DNA of 64,000 nucleotides from an uncultured Campylobacter sp. (GTDB taxonomy: Bacteria > Campylobacterota > Campylobacteria > Campylobacterales > Campylobacteraceae), in contig NZ_CAJPQR010000001.1 in NCBI RefSeq assembly GCF_905372745.1, positions 1 to 64,000 on the forward strand. The letters run 5' to 3'. Positions 59,429 to 64,000 of the stretch are shown here, one piece after another. Position 1 is the first letter of the stretch; every line of letters begins with the position of its first letter. The translations under genes were made by a program, and so were the position numbers. The notes beneath the pieces were generated by a model. The model was given only the letters and a program-made list of their open reading frames with translations, searched no databases and was not told where the DNA came from.

Positions 59429-60712
59429 ATGATGATATTTCATAAAAATTTTCTCGCAGACGAGCTTGCGAAATGGCGAGAAGAAGGGCTATTAAGCGAC
59501 GAGGCGGCGCTCAAGATAGCAGCTAGATACGATATAGATTTATCGGGCGCAAACGAGTGGCGAAGCTTTATATTAAAGCTCGTTGCGTATCTGTTTTTGG
59601 CGCTTTCGCTATTTACGCTTGTAGGCGCAAACTGGGAGGAGCTGCCGCGCGCTGTGAGGCTAATCATAGTGCTTGGCATACTCGCGGCGGTAAATTTTAG
59701 CGGAGTTTTGGCGCAAAAAAACGGCAAAGAGACGCAGGCTACGACGCTGTTTTTCCTAGGTAACTTTTGCTATGGCGCGGCGATCGTTTTAGTCGCGCAA
59801 ATTTACCATCTAGGCGAGCATATGCCTAACGGCGTGCTGCTGTGGGCGGTCGGAGCTTTGGCGCTCGGGCTTGCTACGCGTAAGTCCATCATCGCATTGC
59901 AAGCTCTTGTTTTGGGGCTTATTTGGTTTTTGATGGAGTTTGAATTTAGCGGCGTCTCGCACGGATTTTTGTTATTTATAGTAGCCTACGCGGCGGTGCT
60001 TTGGCGCGACGACTCGAGGTTGCTGACCGCTGCGCTTTTTGCGAGCGTGTTTGCTTATATCGTCTCTTTCGTGCTTTACGAGCGGTATTTTCTAGCTGAT
60101 TTGCGCGTGGACGATGCGCTTTACGGCGTTCATTTTTTTACTCTTAGCTACTGCTTACTCGCCGTTTGCGCCTCGTTTTTGCTTGAGAGGGCGGGTAAAT
60201 TTGAACTCGCGTTTTACCTTAAAAACATCGGCATCGTCTGCGGTGCGGGCATCTTGTGCTTTGATATGTCGCTTTACGAGGACTTGCATTTTTCTCGTCC
60301 GTGGTCTTACGGCACCCAGAACTACGAAAATGTTTTAAACGGCGTTACATTTTTAAAAAGCGTGTTTGGGGCGTTGTTTATGGCTTTTTGCGCAGCCTCT
60401 TTGGGACTTGCGTTTTACTTTAAAAAATACGCCGCTGCAATAGTCGGAGTGCTTTTGGTCGCGCTACCGTTTATCTTAGACGCGTTTGCGGGCTACGAGG
60501 AGGGCGTGTTTTCGCTCATCGGCGTTTGCGTCGCGGTCGCTCTCATTAAACAAAATAATATGAAATTTGGCATCGCGCTCATCTTTTGGGTGGCGTTTGT
60601 GCGATATGTCGATCTAGTTGGTGATTACGTCAGTGCTAGCGCGCTGTTTTTGGTATTTGCGCTGGTGGTGCTCGGGGTATCTAGGATCTCTAAAAAAAGG
60701 AGCGCGAGATGA
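59429..60712 (+). CDS. DUF2157 multi-pass membrane protein
   Basis: The 427-residue protein has a soluble N-terminus (about 1-45; ADELAKWREEGLLSDEAALK) followed by about 12 membrane helices, the pattern of DUF2157 proteins. It lies 4 bases after nhaA and overlaps the next gene by 4 bases. The pair DUF2157-GDYXXLXY occurs in other bacteria; the function is unknown, perhaps envelope maintenance. Confidence 0.8.
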   Translation: MMIFHKNFLADELAKWREEGLLSDEAALKIAARYDIDLSGANEWRSFILKLVAYLFLALSLFTLVGANWEELPRAVRLIIVLGILAAVNFSGVLAQKNGKETQATTLFFLGNFCYGAAIVLVAQIYHLGEHMPNGVLLWAVGALALGLATRKSIIALQALVLGLIWFLMEFEFSGVSHGFLLFIVAYAAVLWRDDSRLLTAALFASVFAYIVSFVLYERYFLADLRVDDALYGVHFFTLSYCLLAVCASFLLERAGKFELAFYLKNIGIVCGAGILCFDMSLYEDLHFSRPWSYGTQNYENVLNGVTFLKSVFGALFMAFCAASLGLAFYFKKYAAAIVGVLLVALPFILDAFAGYEEGVFSLIGVCVAVALIKQNNMKFGIALIFWVAFVRYVDLVGDYVSASALFLVFALVVLGVSRISKKRSAR

Positions 60713-61236
60713 AACTAAAGCTGATTTTTGCCGCGGCGGTATTTCAAATTTTAGCCGTGATCGCGATGCTTGCGTATGCGTATGCGCCGATATATTTTGG
60801 CAAAGAGATATTGCTGCAAACTACGCTTTACGATCCGCGCGATATGTTTCGCGGCGATTACGTGCGCCTTAGCTACGGCTTTGCAGGCATTTACGAGCTG
60901 GACAAAAGATACTCGAATTTGAGCAAAAGACAGCAGCTGCACGGTGCTAAAATTTACGCCGTTTTAAAGCAGGACAAAGACGGCAAATATAAATTTGACA
61001 AATATAGCTTTGAGCGGCCTAACGGCGGGACGTTTTTAGCGGGCAGGGTTGATTATAATACCGCAAATTTCGGCATCGAGGCCTTTTTCATGCCGCCTAA
61101 AAAGGCGCAGCAGATGGAGCGAGATATGATGGAGTTTAACGCCACCGCCGTCATCAGCGTGATGGATAACGGCAAAGCTCGTATCAAAGATATCGTGCTA
61201 GAAAAACCAAACGCAGCAGAATCTAACAATCGTTAA
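60709..61236 (+). CDS. GDYXXLXY-motif membrane-anchored protein
   Basis: The 175-residue protein has an N-terminal membrane helix (about 5-25) and the diagnostic motif RGDYVRLSYGF (about 45-55), then a beta-rich domain. It belongs to the GDYXXLXY family, which pairs with DUF2157/DUF4401 membrane proteins such as the one upstream. Starts inside that gene's stop codon. Function unknown. Confidence 0.85.
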   Translation: MKLKLIFAAAVFQILAVIAMLAYAYAPIYFGKEILLQTTLYDPRDMFRGDYVRLSYGFAGIYELDKRYSNLSKRQQLHGAKIYAVLKQDKDGKYKFDKYSFERPNGGTFLAGRVDYNTANFGIEAFFMPPKKAQQMERDMMEFNATAVISVMDNGKARIKDIVLEKPNAAESNNR

Positions 61237-61253
61237 ATTTACGGGCGGCTGGA

Positions 61254-61330
61254 GGGCTAAATTTGACTAGACTTACCCGAACTCAAATTTAGCCCGAGCC
61301 GTCAAATTTGGCGCGACTCAAATTTGAGTC
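61254..61330. other. Two palindromes built around AAATTT, upstream of hypB
   Basis: GGGCTAAATTTGA (61254-61266) pairs with TCAAATTTAGCCC (61283-61295), 13 bp; then GACTCAAATTTGAGTC (61315-61330) is a perfect 16-base palindrome. Six AAATTT copies fall in 61235-61336. No T-run follows, so a classical terminator is unlikely. Confidence 0.7.
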
Positions 61331-61438
61331 AAATTTTAACCCCTCGCCGCTATCATAAAAATCTCAAAGTATAAACAAAACGCAACGAAATAATATCCGC
61401 AAGGTATGAAACTAAAGCGGGATTTTAACATCTAAGAG

Positions 61439-61444
61439 TATAAT
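61439..61444 (+). promoter_or_regulatory. Predicted -10 box of hypBCDE
   Basis: TATAAT at 61439-61444, 30 bases before the hypB ATG; AAGGAG ribosome binding site at 61462-61467. Confidence 0.6.
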
Positions 61445-61474
61445 AACCCCAAAAAATCGCTAAGGAGAAACAAA

Positions 61475-62281
61475 ATGTGTAAAGATTGCGGATGCTCGCT
61501 GGGCGGGCACGACCACGCTCATACTCACGCCGATGGCACGACACACTCGCACGCTCACGATCACGGCGTCGAGCACGGACACGGCGCGGCTCACGAGCAT
61601 AGTCACGGCCATGCGCACCCGGCGCTAAACGAGAGCAAAACGGTTGAAGTAATAACTAAAATTTTATCCCAAAACGACGAAGAGGCCGCGCACAACCGCG
61701 CTCATTTGGACGAGCACGGGATTTTATGCGTAAATCTCATGAGTAGCCCCGGTAGCGGCAAAACTACGCTTCTTGAAGCTACAATAAAAAGCGGTAAATT
61801 TAAAATCGGCGTCGTCGAGGGCGATCTAGAGACCAACCAAGACGCCGACCGCATAATAAAAGCCGGCGGCAAAGCCCATCAGATCACGACCGGGCAGGCA
61901 TGTCACCTGGATGCGTTTATGGTGCACGAGGGGCTTCATCATCTGCCGCTAGAGGGCCTTAATATAGTTTTCGTAGAAAACGTCGGCAACCTCGTATGTC
62001 CGGCTAGCTACGACGTCGGCTCGCACTTTAACGTCGTGCTGCTATCGGTGCCTGAAGGCGACGATAAGGTGGCCAAATATCCCGTGATGTTTCGCGCCGC
62101 CGATCTCATCGTGATAACTAAAACTTCGCTGTTGCCGCATTTTGAATTTGACGTGAAAAAAGTCGTCAAAGAGGCTCGTAAACTAAATCCAAAAGTCGAT
62201 GTTGTCGAGCTTGACGCAAAAACGGGCGAGGGCATGGAGAAGTGGCTGGATTTTTTAAAATTTAAAAAAGAGCTTAGATAA
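61475..62281 (+). CDS. hypB: Hydrogenase nickel-incorporation GTPase HypB with His-rich tail
   Basis: The 268-residue protein starts with CKDCGC, a high-affinity nickel site as in E. coli HypB, followed by a His-rich segment with 15 His between residues 12 and 48 for nickel storage. The G domain has Walker A GSGKT (93-97), SSPGSGKTTLLEATI, the GTPase-linked metal site GQACHLDA and NVGNLVCPA. It delivers nickel to HydB. hypC follows with a one-base overlap. Confidence 0.97.
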   Translation: MCKDCGCSLGGHDHAHTHADGTTHSHAHDHGVEHGHGAAHEHSHGHAHPALNESKTVEVITKILSQNDEEAAHNRAHLDEHGILCVNLMSSPGSGKTTLLEATIKSGKFKIGVVEGDLETNQDADRIIKAGGKAHQITTGQACHLDAFMVHEGLHHLPLEGLNIVFVENVGNLVCPASYDVGSHFNVVLLSVPEGDDKVAKYPVMFRAADLIVITKTSLLPHFEFDVKKVVKEARKLNPKVDVVELDAKTGEGMEKWLDFLKFKKELR

Positions 62282-62595
62282 TGTGCCTATCAATCCCGTC
62301 AAAAGTGGTCGCGATCGACAAAGATAACGTCGCTACCGTAGAGACGCTAGGCGTGAGTCGCCGCGTGAGCCTCGATCTCATCGCCGAGCCCGTAGCAGTT
62401 GGCGAATATGTACTCATCCACGTCGGCTACGCGATGGAGAAAATCGATACGAAATTTGCGCTAGAAAGCATCGAAATCTACCGCCAAATCGCCCAAGATA
62501 TGCAAAACGGCCAGATCGGCGCAGACGAGGGCGACGCGGGACTAGGCGCCATGCAAGCGGCGGCAAATAAGCCGGAATCAAAGGAAAAAGCGTGA
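62281..62595 (+). CDS. hypC: Hydrogenase assembly chaperone HypC
   Basis: The 104-residue protein begins MCLSIPSKV, with the essential Cys2 that holds the iron-cyanide precursor with HypD. It is longer than the usual 75-95 residues because of an Ala/Gly-rich C-terminal tail. It overlaps hypB by 1 base and hypD by 4. Confidence 0.95.
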   Translation: MCLSIPSKVVAIDKDNVATVETLGVSRRVSLDLIAEPVAVGEYVLIHVGYAMEKIDTKFALESIEIYRQIAQDMQNGQIGADEGDAGLGAMQAAANKPESKEKA

Positions 62596-63689
62596 ATCTA
62601 ATCAATGATTTTCGCGATAAAGAGCTTATTTTAGCGCTTTCAAAACTCATCAAAAAAGAGAGTGTAAAACCGCTAAATATCATGGAAATTTGCGGCGGAC
62701 ACACGCACTCGATCATGAAATTCGGCCTACCGCAGCTAGTCGGCGAACATATAAATTTCGTCCACGGCCCGGGCTGTCCAGTCTGCGTGATGCCAAGAAG
62801 CCGCATAGACGAGGCTATCAAGCTAGCCCAGATGCCGGGCGCGATCCTCTGCACTCTAGCCGATATGATGAGAGTCCCTGGCTCAAACACCAGCCTGCAA
62901 AAGCTGCGCGGCGAGGGTTGCGACATCAGAGCGCTATATAGCCCGCTAGACTGTATCAAGATCGCGCGCGAAAATCCCGAAAAGAGCGTGATATTTTTCG
63001 CGATCGGGTTTGAGACGACGACGCCTATGAGCGCAAATTTGGTGCAAAAGACGCTAGAGCTCGGGCTAAAAAATCTATTTTTCCATATAAATCACGTTAC
63101 GGTCCCCGCACCAGTGCGAGCGATCCTAAACGACGAGGACGTCAAAATCGACGCGTTTTTGGGCCCTAGCCACGTGAGCGTGATCACGGGATACGGCATC
63201 TACGAGAGTATCGCGGCCGAGTATAAAAAGCCTATCGCGGTTAGCGGATTTGAGCCGCTTGATCTGATGGACGGCATCCTAAACCTCGTTCGCCAGCAAA
63301 ATGCGGGCACGCACGAGGTCTATAACGAATACGCCAGAGTCGTCACGCGCGAGGGCAATCAAAAAGCAAAGGCGCTCATAGACGAGTTTTTCGAGCCGTG
63401 CGACTTCTCGTGGCGCGGTCTTGGCGCGATCGCGCAAAGCGGTATGAAGCTGCGCCCCGAGTACGCCGAGCTTGACGCGAGAGTCAAATTTGACTGCAGC
63501 GTGCAAAGCAAAGGCGAGAGCAAGGCCTGTATCTGCCCTGAAATTTTACGCGGGCGAGCAAAGCCCTTCGACTGTAAAATTTTCGCTAAAGCCTGCACGC
63601 CAAAAACCCCGGTTGGCTCGTGCATGGTCTCTAGCGAGGGCGCATGCGCGGCATACTACAAATACGGCGACGTCAAAAGCGCGGGCTAA
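62592..63689 (+). CDS. hypD: Hydrogenase maturation protein HypD
   Basis: The 365-residue iron-sulphur protein has EICGGHTHSIMKFGL, HGPGCPVCVMP and the C-terminal Cys set (DCSVQSKGESKACICPEILRG split in two, AKACTPKTPVGSCMVSSEG) for a 4Fe-4S cluster. With HypC it builds Fe(CN)2CO. Translation starts at GTG 62592 overlapping hypC. hypE follows 12 bases later. Confidence 0.97.
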   Translation: MNLINDFRDKELILALSKLIKKESVKPLNIMEICGGHTHSIMKFGLPQLVGEHINFVHGPGCPVCVMPRSRIDEAIKLAQMPGAILCTLADMMRVPGSNTSLQKLRGEGCDIRALYSPLDCIKIARENPEKSVIFFAIGFETTTPMSANLVQKTLELGLKNLFFHINHVTVPAPVRAILNDEDVKIDAFLGPSHVSVITGYGIYESIAAEYKKPIAVSGFEPLDLMDGILNLVRQQNAGTHEVYNEYARVVTREGNQKAKALIDEFFEPCDFSWRGLGAIAQSGMKLRPEYAELDARVKFDCSVQSKGESKACICPEILRGRAKPFDCKIFAKACTPKTPVGSCMVSSEGACAAYYKYGDVKSAG

Positions 63690-63701
63690 GAGGAGGCAAA
63701 A

Positions 63702-64000
63702 TTGAGCAAGATAATGCTAAGCCACGGCGGCGGCGGCGAGGAGATGAACTCGCTTATAAACGAGACGATTTTTAGGATATTCGACAATGAAATTTTGCGT
63801 GAGAGCAACGATAGCGCGATATTAAATTTTAGCGATTTTGGCGCGGACGAAAAATCTAGCGACTCGGTAAATTTGACGTCCAAATTTAACGGCAAACTAG
63901 CCTTTAGCACCGATAGCTTCGTGGTTACGCCGATATTTTTTAACGGCGGCGACATCGGTAAGATCGCAGCGTGCGGCACGATAAACGACCTAGCCATGGT
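63702..64000 (+). CDS. hypE: Hydrogenase maturation protein HypE (partial, 5' end)
   Basis: The gene starts at TTG 63702 behind AGGAGG and runs off the window after 99 codons. MLSHGGGGEEMNSLI, LAFSTDSFVVTPIFFNGGDIGK and ACGTINDLAM are HypE/PurM-type signatures. Between DSAIL and KLAFSTDSF lies an extra stretch (NFSDFGADEKSSDSVNLTSKF region) containing three AAATTT copies and again KF and NL dipeptides, as in hydD. HypE dehydrates HypF-made thiocarboxamide to thiocyanate. Confidence 0.93.
   Translation, partial: MSKIMLSHGGGGEEMNSLINETIFRIFDNEILRESNDSAILNFSDFGADEKSSDSVNLTSKFNGKLAFSTDSFVVTPIFFNGGDIGKIAACGTINDLAM

Noticed and set aside
1..64000. CRISPR array or prophage
   Set aside because: No regularly spaced direct repeats, cas genes or phage structural genes were seen.

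Overview
The window looks like chromosomal DNA of a Campylobacter, most likely one of the higher-GC oral species of the C. rectus / C. showae / C. curvus kind. The support is gene content and order: argG-rplI-hslV-hslU-era, S4 protein-tsaE-lptB-rpoN, dnaJ-like-bpt-small protein-pycA, metN-metI-three metQ near valS, a HydABCDE uptake hydrogenase with NikR and Hyp factors, and a cts-type competence locus. Moderate GC (mid-40s by eye) argues against C. jejuni or C. concisus. The species call is inference.

Layout. 1-5000 is accessory: the end of a chemoreceptor gene, a lone pseudopilin, an ankyrin gene broken by frameshifts, a DUF2314-ankyrin gene preceded by a small ORF with a nine-base homopolymer, and a secreted protein of unknown function. 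5193-7305 holds a PiT phosphate transporter and a YqeY protein, followed by about 1.2 kb with no convincing gene. 8606-19331 is one long minus-strand operon. It encodes a type IV pilus / type II secretion-like machine (PilMN-, PilO- and PilP-like proteins, secretin, MshM-like ATPase, MshN-like TPR protein, assembly ATPase, platform protein) and ends in a PAS sensor and a soluble chemoreceptor. 19439-30709 is housekeeping. A tRNA-Arg with anticodon GCG follows.

31371-35927 is a methionine ABC importer with three tandem binding proteins. The first of these has an elaborate leader: a 19-codon ORF, mutually exclusive hairpins and a hairpin covering the ribosome binding site. Then come diaminopimelate dehydrogenase, a 47-residue membrane protein, valS, an alpha-2-macroglobulin with its partner PBP1C, fumarase, and a FlxA-like gene behind a near-consensus sigma-28 promoter. 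49658-64000 is the hydrogenase region: hydABCD, hydE, hypF, nikR, then nhaA and two membrane-protein genes, then hypBCD and the start of hypE.

Three points stand out. (1) The pilus/competence operon carries its own PAS plus soluble receptor pair, which suggests redox or energy sensing wired to the pilus. (2) The metQ leader looks like an undescribed attenuator or riboregulator. (3) The palindrome AAATTT is strongly over-represented between genes and inside added segments of hydD and hypE. It fits RAATTY, the methylated motif reported to license DNA uptake in C. jejuni, so it may act as a distributed uptake signal here.
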